8,301 nucleotides of DNA from Candidatus Hydrothermota bacterium (lineage in GTDB: Bacteria > Hydrothermota > Hydrothermia > B15-G9): NCBI GenBank assembly GCA_003645975.1, contig QNDP01000046.1, positions 1 to 8,301 of the forward strand. The letters run 5' to 3'. This document shows, in pieces, positions 1 to 6,547 of this stretch. The notes under the pieces were generated by a model that worked only from the letters and a program-made list of their open reading frames with translations, made no database searches and was not told the DNA's origin. Position 1 is the first letter of the stretch. Every line of letters starts with the position of its first letter. A program made the translations under genes and the position numbers.

Positions 1-753
1 AAGGGCGATCATGTCGTCCTGAATGGGTTGGGTGAGTTCGCCCTGCTTGGAGAATGTGGTCGTCGTCTTGCCTGTGCCTGAAAGTCCCATAATCGCCATA
101 GTTACGCGTTTTCCACCGATCTGGACGGCTTTCGCACCTGCATGGAACACAAGTCCACCGCGTTGATACACATAGTCGTTGAGCATTCGCAGAGCGCCTT
201 TCTTGCTTTCGCCGAAGTAATCTGAACCCATCACGTAGGTGATGTAATTTTCGAGGTCCACCACGATGGCGAGCCTTCCGGGCATGTCATCGAGTATCAA
301 TCCCGGTGTGTGAACCACAGTTATCGCAGGTTTGAACGGCTCTTTCAGTTGTTCAGGGGTCTCAACCATGTGTCTCGGGAATGCGAGAACTTGTTGCATT
401 CCAGCGAGATTGGCACCTTCAAGCGTGTAATACCAGACGACGGGCACCGCCTTCTCACCCAGACCGAGATATCCCTGAATCTCGATCAGAACACCTTTCT
501 CCTCGATGTAACGCCTTTGGCGTTCTATGAGCTCCTGAGCCTTCTCGTGTGATATGACTTTGCTCGAATAAAGATGTGCATCTGATTCAGGCGCAATTAT
601 GTAAGTGAATTCGGCCTTGCGAGCTTTCAATCTCGTGATCTTGTCTAAATTCCCGTAGGCAGTCTTTATTATCGGATGTGAGTTCTCCAGAGCAAGCTTC
701 CTCAGCTCCTCTTGGGACGGGTTAACTAATTTCTTCACATTGAAATCCACCAT
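1..753 (-). CDS. pckA: Phosphoenolpyruvate carboxykinase (ATP-type), divergent, C-terminus cut by window edge
   Basis: The reverse strand encodes 251 residues from an ATG at 753 and runs off the left edge. Seen: a P-loop GLSGTGKTT at residues 223-231 (Lys229), preceded by GESKKG (181-186) and a His in VFHAGA (His204), and followed by an Asp pair in PIQDDM (246-247). Order and spacing match ATP-dependent PEPCK, where GEMKKG supplies catalytic lysines, MHCSAN a Mn-binding His, GLSGTGKT the kinase-1a loop and GDDEHGW the metal-binding Asp. That enzyme converts oxaloacetate plus ATP to PEP, CO2 and ADP in gluconeogenesis, or the reverse. Divergent points: a TRLKARK stretch stands where GRSPKDKY is usual, and the DD motif lacks EHGW. 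The start is well set by AAGGAGGT seven to eight bases upstream. The gene is transcribed away from sbcD. Family assignment is firm; exact nucleotide and direction preference are inferred. Confidence 0.85.
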   Translation of the reverse strand, partial: MVDFNVKKLVNPSQEELRKLALENSHPIIKTAYGNLDKITRLKARKAEFTYIIAPESDAHLYSSKVISHEKAQELIERQRRYIEEKGVLIEIQGYLGLGEKAVPVVWYYTLEGANLAGMQQVLAFPRHMVETPEQLKEPFKPAITVVHTPGLILDDMPGRLAIVVDLENYITYVMGSDYFGESKKGALRMLNDYVYQRGGLVFHAGAKAVQIGGKRVTMAIMGLSGTGKTTTTFSKQGELTQPIQDDMIAL

Positions 754-761
754 CGTGTTCT

Positions 762-811
762 ACCTCCTTGTTAGGATGGGTATTATAATGCTCTATTTTT
801 TGAAAAGCCAA
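762..811 (-). promoter_or_regulatory. Promoter and ribosome binding site of the PEPCK gene
   Basis: On the reverse strand a perfect TATAAT occupies 787 to 782. Eighteen bases upstream lies TTGGCT (811 to 806), a 4/6 match to the sigma-70 -35 box. Transcription would begin near 775, giving a leader of about 20 nt. A strong Shine-Dalgarno AAGGAGGT lies at about 769 to 762, before the ATG at 753. The -10 and ribosome site are clear; the -35 is weaker. Confidence 0.6.
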
Positions 812-856
812 ACCAAAAGTTACAGATGCCAAATAGCTTATGTCTTATTAAACAAT

Positions 857-885
857 TTGAGACCGAATCTTAAAATGAATAAAAT
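857..885 (+). promoter_or_regulatory. Candidate sigma-70-type promoter for sbcDC
   Basis: TTGAGA at 857-862 is followed, after a 17-nt spacer, by TAAAAT at 880-885 in an AT-rich divergent intergenic region. Transcription would start near 892 and leave a leader of about 95 nt before the sbcD ATG at 987. A second TAAAAT at 970-975 sits only 11 nt before that ATG but lacks a well-spaced -35 box. In AT-rich DNA such matches arise by chance, so this is a candidate only. Confidence 0.4.
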
Positions 886-986
886 CTTGCAAAAACGGGA
901 AAAAATGATGGGCGTTAAAAATTGGATGTTAAGCTGTCGAGTTGACCCAATTGAACTTTAAGGATGCCTTAAAATTCATCCCGATC

Positions 987-2189
987 ATGGCTATCAGGAT
1001 ACTTCACACCGCAGATTGGCATCTTGGAAAAGTGTTCGAGGGCATGCAGTTCGACCTCATAGATGAGCAGAGGCGTATCCTTAACAAAATCAAGGAGATA
1101 GCCTCAAACGAAGATGTTCATCTCGTCATTGTCTCAGGCGATGTCTTTGACAGCTATGTGCCTTCCAATGCTGCTCGCAAGGCGTTTTTCGATGTCGTTG
1201 TGGAACTCACCGATGACGGGAGACGGCCGGTCATAGTCATTGCTGGAAATCACGATTCTCCCGAAGGGTTAACCGCTGCCAATGCGGCTCTCTCCAGACA
1301 CGGCGTTGTTGTCTTCGGAACGCCTGTCGATCCGCTGCCAGATTTTGAGCTTGAGACCAAAAGATACCGACTTTTTAGAAAAGGGCGATTTGTGCAGTTG
1401 GAATTTAGCGATTCGGATGAATCCCTTTGCCTTCAAGCGTTGCCTTATGCGTCGGAGACGAGACTGCGTGAGGCTTTGGAGTCCGAAGGCCAAGCCGACC
1501 GTGCGGTCGAATACGCCCAGAGGCTGAGGCTCCTTCTGTGCCACAAGCCGCCTTTTGCATCGGATCGATATGTCATTGCCGCACATCTGTATATGGGAGG
1601 TGGCGAAGAGGTTGGCTCGGAGAGAAGGCTTATGCTCGGGACAAGCTATCATGTGCCTGTGGACTACCTGCCATCCGATGTCGATTATGTCGCTCTCGGA
1701 CATCTACATAAAAGTCAAGCAATTGCCCCAAATGTCCACTATTCAGGTTCTATATTTCCGCTCTCAATTTTCGATGCGGAAAAAGATCCGATGAAATCCG
1801 TGTTGCTTGTGGCTTTGGAGGATCGGGTCAGCGTGGAACGGATTCCAGTTCTGGAGGAGGGCAGGGTGGTCGTCATGCGGCCAGAATCGATCTCCGAAGC
1901 CCTCTCTCAGGCGGAAAAACTTGCCAACTCTCTCGTGTTTATGGAATTTTTTGGGGTCATCCCAAAGCCGACCCAGATTGAGCAGTTAAGGCGGGCTTAC
2001 AGGCGCAACCTTCTCGGCATCCGCTTCGTCTTTGAACCCGAAAAAAGTCGAATGGATGTCGCTGAGCTTAGAAAACTTGAACCTGTTGAAATCTTCAAGC
2101 GCTACTATCGGCTTCAGCATGGCGTCCAACCAAGTTCTGAACTGGTAAAACTTTTTGTTGAGATACTCGACGAGGTGGGCATGTCATGA
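987..2189 (+). CDS. sbcD: DNA double-strand-break repair nuclease SbcD (Mre11 family)
   Basis: 400-residue calcineurin-like metallophosphoesterase, the usual SbcD size. The family phosphodiesterase motifs appear in order: DWH (Asp10, His12), GDVFD (51-55), GNHD (87-90), a lone His in AAHLYM (His200) and GHLH (238-241). These bind two Mn ions at the nuclease centre. With SbcC it forms the bacterial Mre11-Rad50 complex, which opens DNA hairpins and cleaves blocked or double-stranded ends in an ATP-controlled way. The remaining ~150 residues would be the capping and SbcC-binding region. The ATG at 987 gives the standard start MAIRILHTADWHLG. An in-frame TTG at 942 would add 15 residues that do not resemble the family N-terminus. 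No good Shine-Dalgarno lies before 987, so the start is slightly uncertain. It overlaps sbcC by 4 nt, indicating one operon and coupled translation. Confidence 0.95.
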   Translation: MAIRILHTADWHLGKVFEGMQFDLIDEQRRILNKIKEIASNEDVHLVIVSGDVFDSYVPSNAARKAFFDVVVELTDDGRRPVIVIAGNHDSPEGLTAANAALSRHGVVVFGTPVDPLPDFELETKRYRLFRKGRFVQLEFSDSDESLCLQALPYASETRLREALESEGQADRAVEYAQRLRLLLCHKPPFASDRYVIAAHLYMGGGEEVGSERRLMLGTSYHVPVDYLPSDVDYVALGHLHKSQAIAPNVHYSGSIFPLSIFDAEKDPMKSVLLVALEDRVSVERIPVLEEGRVVVMRPESISEALSQAEKLANSLVFMEFFGVIPKPTQIEQLRRAYRRNLLGIRFVFEPEKSRMDVAELRKLEPVEIFKRYYRLQHGVQPSSELVKLFVEILDEVGMS

Positions 2190-5100
2190 GACCGCTCAAA
2201 TTGAGGCTGAAGGGGTTGAACAGTTATCGGCATGAGGCTCTTATCGATTTTGAACGCATAACCCGACATGGAATTTTTGGGATTTTCGGACACACCGGTG
2301 CGGGAAAGTCAACTCTTCTCGACGCCATAACCTTCGCCTTATACGGCCGCACAGACAGGCTTGGCGCACAGATCGACGAGGCGATAAACCGTTATGTCGG
2401 CCATGTCTTCGTGGATTTCGAGTTTGAAGCTTCGGGAGGCAGATTTAGGGTTAAGAGGGAGAAAAGCTTGCGAAAGAGAAAGCAAAGTGAATCAAGACTT
2501 TACAGTTTCCGAGACGGAAACTGGGTGCCGATCGCAGAGAAATCGACGGAGTTCGAAAACCATAGAAACGCCATTCTGGGCAACATGAAATTCGAGGATT
2601 TTACCCGTGTGGTGATCCTTCCGCAGGGCAAATTTGCCGAGTTCCTCGACACGAAGCCGGCCAAAAGGGCTGAAATGCTTGCAAGAATCTTTAACCTCGA
2701 AATTTACGGCGATGTCTATCTGGCAAGGGTCAAGGAGCGGTTGGAGCGACTCAGGGGCGAGTTTGGTCAACTTGAGCGGTCGATCGACGCCCTCAAGGAC
2801 GCCACGCCCGAAAGGTTAGGCGAATTAAAGACTAAACTTGCTGATTTGCAGAAACTTTCTGGAATACTCTCACGGGGCGAACAGCGAATCCTTAAGAGAG
2901 TCGAACTCCTGCGCAGATTCAAAGAGCTTGTCGAGACCAAAGGGCAGATAGAGCGCCAAATTCAAATCCATCTGAGACAAAAGGACGAAATCGAGGCCTT
3001 GAGACGCAAACTTGAAAGCGCCGAAAGGCTTGCCTTGCTCGAAGATGTTGCGCTTCGTTACAAGGAGTTGAAAAGGTCCATTCCATTGAAACTTAAAGAG
3101 TTGTCCGAGAAACAGAAGCTGCTGAACAAAAAGCTGCAAGCCCTTCAACACATCGAAGATGAACAGCGTGACTTTGAGGAACATGCGCTGCAAAGGATAG
3201 CGGAGTTGTCGAAACGCGAACGGGAGCTCGAACTGGCGCTGGAGCTGGAAAAGCGAAGGAGAGAGCTTAAGAACGCCATAGCTGAGATCAAGGCCAAAGG
3301 CAAAAAGCTCGGTGTCCAAAAACAAAAGGCGGAAGCAGAACTTAATGCCCTTGAAGCCAAAGAGCTCGCAGTGATAGACTCGAAAATAGCCGAAATTCAA
3401 AAGATTCAAGACCAGATCGAGAAGGAGATGCCGAAAGTTGAGCTAAGCAGCGAAGTTTTGAGTCAAATAGAATCCGGAATCTCGCAACACAAGCAGACAA
3501 TTCGGGACATCGAGACCTTCGCTTCGCAGCAGTCCGAGATGGAAAGGAGACTTGCGAAGGTATGGACTTCGGCGTTCGGGGAGTTGGAGATGCCAGATTC
3601 GACGGATGATGCTCTCTCCATTTTCGATTCGGAGATGGAACGCCTTGAGAAAGAGATCGAGATAGCACACAGCAAAAATTTGGCTTTGGAACTCGCTATG
3701 AAGCTTAAGGACGGTGAACCCTGTCCTGTCTGTGGTTCGATACACCATCCCGCACCACTTTCGCCTTCCGATGTTCCCGATGCGTCTAAAAGCAGGAAGC
3801 TGAAGCTCAGGCTTAACCGCTTGCGCAAGCTCAAGGACGAGTTCATCGGAGTCATGTCTCAACTGGCAGGGGTCAAGGAGCGCATCTCCGAACTTCAAAA
3901 GCGTAAGGCCACAATTGAAAGGGATGTCCTTGATTTGTTGGGGGGCAAAGACTTCAAATTGGTCGAACGGATGCTCGTCGATGCCAAAAGGGCTGCAAAG
4001 TTGAAGGAAAGAAAGGCCAAGTTGACGCAGAAGCTGGCGGATGTGTTGGGGAAAAGGGCACGGATTACCGAGAAGATCAACAAGTTGCGCTCAAAAATCG
4101 GCGAAATCGAGCAGGAACTCGCCGCTGAAAGACAAAATTGGAAACTCAAGAGCAAAGAGCTTGAGGACATTCAGGCTAAATTGGAAAGGTTGACCAGAGG
4201 TGAACCGATCGAAGCGCTTCTGGCCTCGCTGCGGAAAGAACGCAAATCGATAGAGACCGAAAGACGGAATTTGCAACGGAAATTCCGTTCTCTCAGGACA
4301 GAGGTGGATCAGTTGCAAGGTCTTGTGGCAAAGCTCAAGGGCGAGGTGGAGACCATGAGGCGCTCGTTCGAGCAGGCAGAATCCAAACTTTTGGGTAAGG
4401 CTGCGGAGATGGGCGTCAGCTTGGAGGAGCTTATGGAACAGATAGTGCCTCATGAACAGCGCCAAAAGATGAGAGCCGAGATAGAGGAGTGGGAAAAACG
4501 GTTGAATGACTTGAAAGCCCGACTCAGCCAGATCGAACAGAAGATTTCCGAGATGGGTGTGGAGTCACTGCCCGACGGCGAGCCTATGCGTTCGGAGAGG
4601 GCGCTGAAGAGGCTTAAGGAGCGCATCTCAGCGTTGGACAAGGAGATCGGCGAGACAAGGGGCGAGATCAAGCGCACAGAAGCGGACATCCTCAGAGCCA
4701 ACGAGTTACGCAGCCGAATAGCTGAGGTGGAGAAACAGATAGCGTTGCACGAGGAGCTTGAAAAGCTTATGCGGGGCAAAGGGTTGGTCAAGTTTATCTC
4801 GAAGTTTTTGCTCGACGAGATCGTTTCGGAGGCGAATTTTATGCTGGACGACCTTACAGGCGGGAAGCTGCATCTTGCCCTCCCGGACGAAAGATTGGAT
4901 TTCAAGGTCTTTGATCTGACGGACGGCAGAACCCGTTCGGTTAAAACGCTTTCAGGCGGTGAGAAGTTTATGGTTTCGTTTGCACTTGCTTTGGCGCTCT
5001 CGTCCTATATCCAACGGATGCGCGCACGCACCATCAACTTTTTCTTCATAGACGAAGGGTTTGGCACGCTGGACTCCGAACGGCAGGAGGCCGTCGGACG

Positions 5101-5242
5101 AGTCCTCGAGGAGATGATGAGGACAGGCCGAACCGTGGGCTTGATCACCCATGTCGATGCATACAAACACCTTGTGCCATGTTACATTCTCGTTGAAAAG
5201 GATGAAATTGAAGGAAGTCGTGTCAGGATGGTATGTTCATGA
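2186..5242 (+). CDS. sbcC: DNA repair ATPase SbcC (Rad50/SMC-like)
   Basis: 1018-residue SMC-like ATPase, close to the usual ~1050. N-terminal lobe: Walker A GHTGAGKST at 35-43, and a Q-loop region around VVILPQGKFAEFL. Two long Lys/Glu/Arg/Leu-rich coiled-coil arms (roughly 180-505 and 530-860) flank a zinc hook CPVC at 513-516, almost exactly mid-protein; paired hooks join two molecules through zinc. C-terminal lobe: ABC signature LSGGE at 922-926, Walker B FFFIDE with Asp956 and Glu957, a D-loop (GTLD) and an H-loop His at 989. All elements of an active Rad50-type ATPase are present. It binds SbcD and gates its nuclease by ATP binding and hydrolysis. The ATG lies inside the sbcD stop (ATGA overlap), with GAGGTGG at 2172-2178 as ribosome site. 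The gene ends 52 bp before the convergent perR gene. Confidence 0.97.
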   Translation: MRPLKLRLKGLNSYRHEALIDFERITRHGIFGIFGHTGAGKSTLLDAITFALYGRTDRLGAQIDEAINRYVGHVFVDFEFEASGGRFRVKREKSLRKRKQSESRLYSFRDGNWVPIAEKSTEFENHRNAILGNMKFEDFTRVVILPQGKFAEFLDTKPAKRAEMLARIFNLEIYGDVYLARVKERLERLRGEFGQLERSIDALKDATPERLGELKTKLADLQKLSGILSRGEQRILKRVELLRRFKELVETKGQIERQIQIHLRQKDEIEALRRKLESAERLALLEDVALRYKELKRSIPLKLKELSEKQKLLNKKLQALQHIEDEQRDFEEHALQRIAELSKRERELELALELEKRRRELKNAIAEIKAKGKKLGVQKQKAEAELNALEAKELAVIDSKIAEIQKIQDQIEKEMPKVELSSEVLSQIESGISQHKQTIRDIETFASQQSEMERRLAKVWTSAFGELEMPDSTDDALSIFDSEMERLEKEIEIAHSKNLALELAMKLKDGEPCPVCGSIHHPAPLSPSDVPDASKSRKLKLRLNRLRKLKDEFIGVMSQLAGVKERISELQKRKATIERDVLDLLGGKDFKLVERMLVDAKRAAKLKERKAKLTQKLADVLGKRARITEKINKLRSKIGEIEQELAAERQNWKLKSKELEDIQAKLERLTRGEPIEALLASLRKERKSIETERRNLQRKFRSLRTEVDQLQGLVAKLKGEVETMRRSFEQAESKLLGKAAEMGVSLEELMEQIVPHEQRQKMRAEIEEWEKRLNDLKARLSQIEQKISEMGVESLPDGEPMRSERALKRLKERISALDKEIGETRGEIKRTEADILRANELRSRIAEVEKQIALHEELEKLMRGKGLVKFISKFLLDEIVSEANFMLDDLTGGKLHLALPDERLDFKVFDLTDGRTRSVKTLSGGEKFMVSFALALALSSYIQRMRARTINFFFIDEGFGTLDSERQEAVGRVLEEMMRTGRTVGLITHVDAYKHLVPCYILVEKDEIEGSRVRMVCS

Positions 5243-5243
5243 A

Positions 5244-5279
5244 CCCCAAAGTCCCATGGTTGGATTGGGATGGAAGGGG
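5244..5279. terminator. Possible imperfect hairpin between convergent sbcC and perR
   Basis: In the 52-bp gap between the two convergent stop codons, TCCCA (5252-5256) pairs with TGGGA (5266-5270) around a 9-nt loop. An outer CCCC (5244-5247) can pair with GGGG (5276-5279) across an unpaired stretch. Position suits a shared terminator, but there is no T-tract on either strand and the stem is broken, so termination is a weak inference. Confidence 0.2.
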
Positions 5280-5294
5280 CTGGCCGTCATCCTT

Positions 5295-5732
5295 TCAGCT
5301 TGCGTTTTCACCTTCGGCTTCGAGACAGTGCTTGCATATCCCTTTGATCACTATTTGGTAACTCAGTGGGCTGTGTCCATTTAGCTCGACATTCTGGCAT
5401 AAATCTGTCCTCAGCGGAAGGTCATAGATGCGTCCACATTTGACACATTTGAAATGGGCATGAGGCTCAATGAAGATGTCATATCGTGTCTCGCCTTCAA
5501 AATCGATACTGATAGTTAACCCCTTTTTCACGAACAGCTTGAGCGTGTTGTATATGGTGGTTTTGGAGAGTGTCGGAATCTCCTTTGCCAAATCCTTGTA
5601 AATCATGTCCACACTCGGATGTGTCCGGTGTTCGATCAGGTATTTCAGGATCTTGATCCTGTGATATGACGGATAAATCCCCTTTTGTTCCAGCACAGAT
5701 TTCAAATCATTCACTGGCATGTTTTGCATCAT
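5295..5732 (-). CDS. perR: Fur-family transcriptional regulator, PerR-like peroxide sensor
   Basis: 145-residue Fur-family repressor: N-terminal winged helix (about 10-80, recognition region SKTTIYNTLKLF) and C-terminal metal/dimer domain. Positions equivalent to the PerR regulatory metal site are all present: His38, Asp85 (in RYDI), His91, His93 and Asp104. Both structural zinc pairs are there: CVKC (96-99) and CKHC (133-136). In Bacillus PerR an Asp at this position supports Fe-catalysed His oxidation by H2O2, so the pattern favours peroxide sensing over iron sensing; that is inference from known family members. The first ATG (5732) overlaps the ogg stop by 4 nt and has AGAGGTG six bases upstream, so translation is probably coupled to ogg. 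In-frame ATGs at 5729 and 5720 are alternatives. Zur or Fur activity is less likely but not excluded. Confidence 0.9.
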   Translation of the reverse strand: MMQNMPVNDLKSVLEQKGIYPSYHRIKILKYLIEHRTHPSVDMIYKDLAKEIPTLSKTTIYNTLKLFVKKGLTISIDFEGETRYDIFIEPHAHFKCVKCGRIYDLPLRTDLCQNVELNGHSPLSYQIVIKGICKHCLEAEGENAS

Positions 5733-6445
5733 TTCAGCACCTCTCCCGTTTCGTTATACCAAAGAAGTAAGTCAAGATGATCCAAAGGGATACCGATCTC
5801 ATCAGCAAAGTTTGCCATTTTTGTTTCTATTTCTAAATATCGAGGCCGTGTCAAAGATTTTGGCACCTCATGGATTACACCTAAGAGTTTCAAATTTTTT
5901 AAGATGTGCCTGTCGAGGATGGCAAGCTGCGAACGGGCGGCGTAGGCCGAACCCCGCGCACCCTCATCGGCGAGGATGGCAAGCTGCGAACCCATCCCTA
6001 TGTTTCTCAAAAAATGGCTTGCTTCTTTGTAACCCATGCCCTTGATGTTCATGACCAACCATTCACGCATTTGGAAAGGGTCATCGAATTTTTCCAAGAC
6101 AGAACGGATAGAAAATTCACCGTTTTTTGTGAACAAGGCTCTTGCCTTCAAGATGTAAGCCGCCTTTCTGGCCTTGAACCTGACACCTTTCAGTTCGGAC
6201 AGGATCGCATCGTAGTCCCCGTGATAGAGTGCGCCGTTTGCTTGTAGCCTCTCGACTGCGGCCAAGCAAATCCTCGCCTTCGATTGGGGTGTCAAAAGGC
6301 AGAAGGCAAGTTCGGCAAAGAGCTGCTCCTCAGATGCGTTTTTTCCAATCTCACGGAATTCATCCAATCTTTTGACGATGGTCTTACGGATGTTTTCATA
6401 AACTTTGAGCAGTTTACGCAGATGTTCGTTTTCCATTTTTGTCAT
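5729..6445 (-). CDS. ogg: 8-oxoguanine DNA glycosylase/AP lyase, Ogg2 type, with in-frame insert
   Basis: 238-residue HhH-GPD-superfamily glycosylase of the Ogg2 group (as in Thermotoga and Methanocaldococcus), which excises 8-oxoguanine and nicks the abasic site. Seen: LAFCLLTPQSKA (47-57), GVRFKARKAAYIL (87-99), the hairpin GMGYKEASHFL with Lys140 as Schiff-base nucleophile, and LAILDRHIL with catalytic Asp178. The C-terminal LLLWYNETGEVLK matches the family ending. No 4Fe-4S cysteine cluster is present, unlike endonuclease III. Family members are about 205-220 residues with Lys and Asp 18-19 apart. Here they are 38 apart, because a 19-residue segment repeats SQLAIL; removing it restores normal spacing. 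Activity is therefore uncertain. Start ATG 6445 has AGAGGTGG four bases upstream. It is the first gene of a two-gene unit with perR. Confidence 0.9.
   Translation of the reverse strand: MTKMENEHLRKLLKVYENIRKTIVKRLDEFREIGKNASEEQLFAELAFCLLTPQSKARICLAAVERLQANGALYHGDYDAILSELKGVRFKARKAAYILKARALFTKNGEFSIRSVLEKFDDPFQMREWLVMNIKGMGYKEASHFLRNIGMGSQLAILADEGARGSAYAARSQLAILDRHILKNLKLLGVIHEVPKSLTRPRYLEIETKMANFADEIGIPLDHLDLLLWYNETGEVLK
5914..5991. repeat. 57-bp-period direct repeat inside ogg (21-bp copies, 36-bp GC-rich core)
   Basis: Two identical 21-bp copies occupy 5914-5934 and 5971-5991, separated by 36 bp (5935-5970). By direct count the core has 28 G/C of 36 (78%), distinctly richer than the surrounding gene. 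The offset is 57 bp, exactly 19 codons, so the ogg frame stays open. On the coding strand each copy encodes SQLAIL, including the conserved LAIL before the catalytic Asp. The core has only a weak 4-bp stem (CGGC 5938-5941 with GCCG 5946-5949), so it is not a clear palindromic element. It may be a small dispersed repeat that inserted with duplication of its target, or a template-switch duplication with filler DNA. Confidence 0.85.
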
Positions 6446-6468
6446 AGTTCCACCTCTGATTTTTAATC

Positions 6469-6498
6469 AAAAGTCGGTTTATTATAAGGCCGATTTTT
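6469..6498. promoter_or_regulatory. Inverted repeat flanking a TATAAT box upstream of ogg-perR
   Basis: AAAAGTCGG (6469-6477) and CCGATTTTT (6490-6498) are inverted repeats matching at 8 of 9 positions, around a 12-nt centre. On the reverse strand that centre contains TATAAT (6486 to 6481), suitably placed as the -10 box for ogg-perR with a leader of about 30 nt. A -35 is weak (TTCAAA at 16-nt spacing). The repeat could be an operator or, read as RNA from the upstream methyltransferase gene, a weak hairpin terminator. It does not match the Bacillus PerR box TTATAATNATTATAA beyond one half-site. Confidence 0.4.
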
Positions 6499-6547
6499 CG
6501 ATTTTGAAGATGTGAAGTGGATTGAATTCAGGAAGTTTTGGCATATT

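Noticed and set aside
740..961. Small plus-strand ORF in the divergent promoter region
   Set aside because: It overlaps the PEPCK start and both promoters, lies in AT-rich DNA, and its peptide has no recognisable family features.
2870..4905. Several long minus-strand ORFs within sbcC
   Set aside because: They are complements of the Lys/Glu/Leu-rich coiled-coil coding region, giving Phe/Leu/Ser-rich peptides; they are composition artefacts.
987..5242. Archaeal Mre11-Rad50-HerA-NurA end-resection locus
   Set aside because: No HerA or NurA gene flanks the pair; gene lengths, overlap and surroundings fit bacterial SbcDC.
5914..5991. Direct repeat as a short CRISPR array (21-bp repeats, 36-bp spacer)
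   Set aside because: There are only two copies, inside a conserved gene and in frame, with no cas genes nearby. The repeat copy is the gene's own conserved LAIL coding region.
5729..6445. Endonuclease III (Nth) or MutY annotation for the glycosylase
   Set aside because: The C-terminal 4Fe-4S cysteine cluster is absent, and the GYKEASHFL/LAILDRH motifs and the C-terminal ending match Ogg2.
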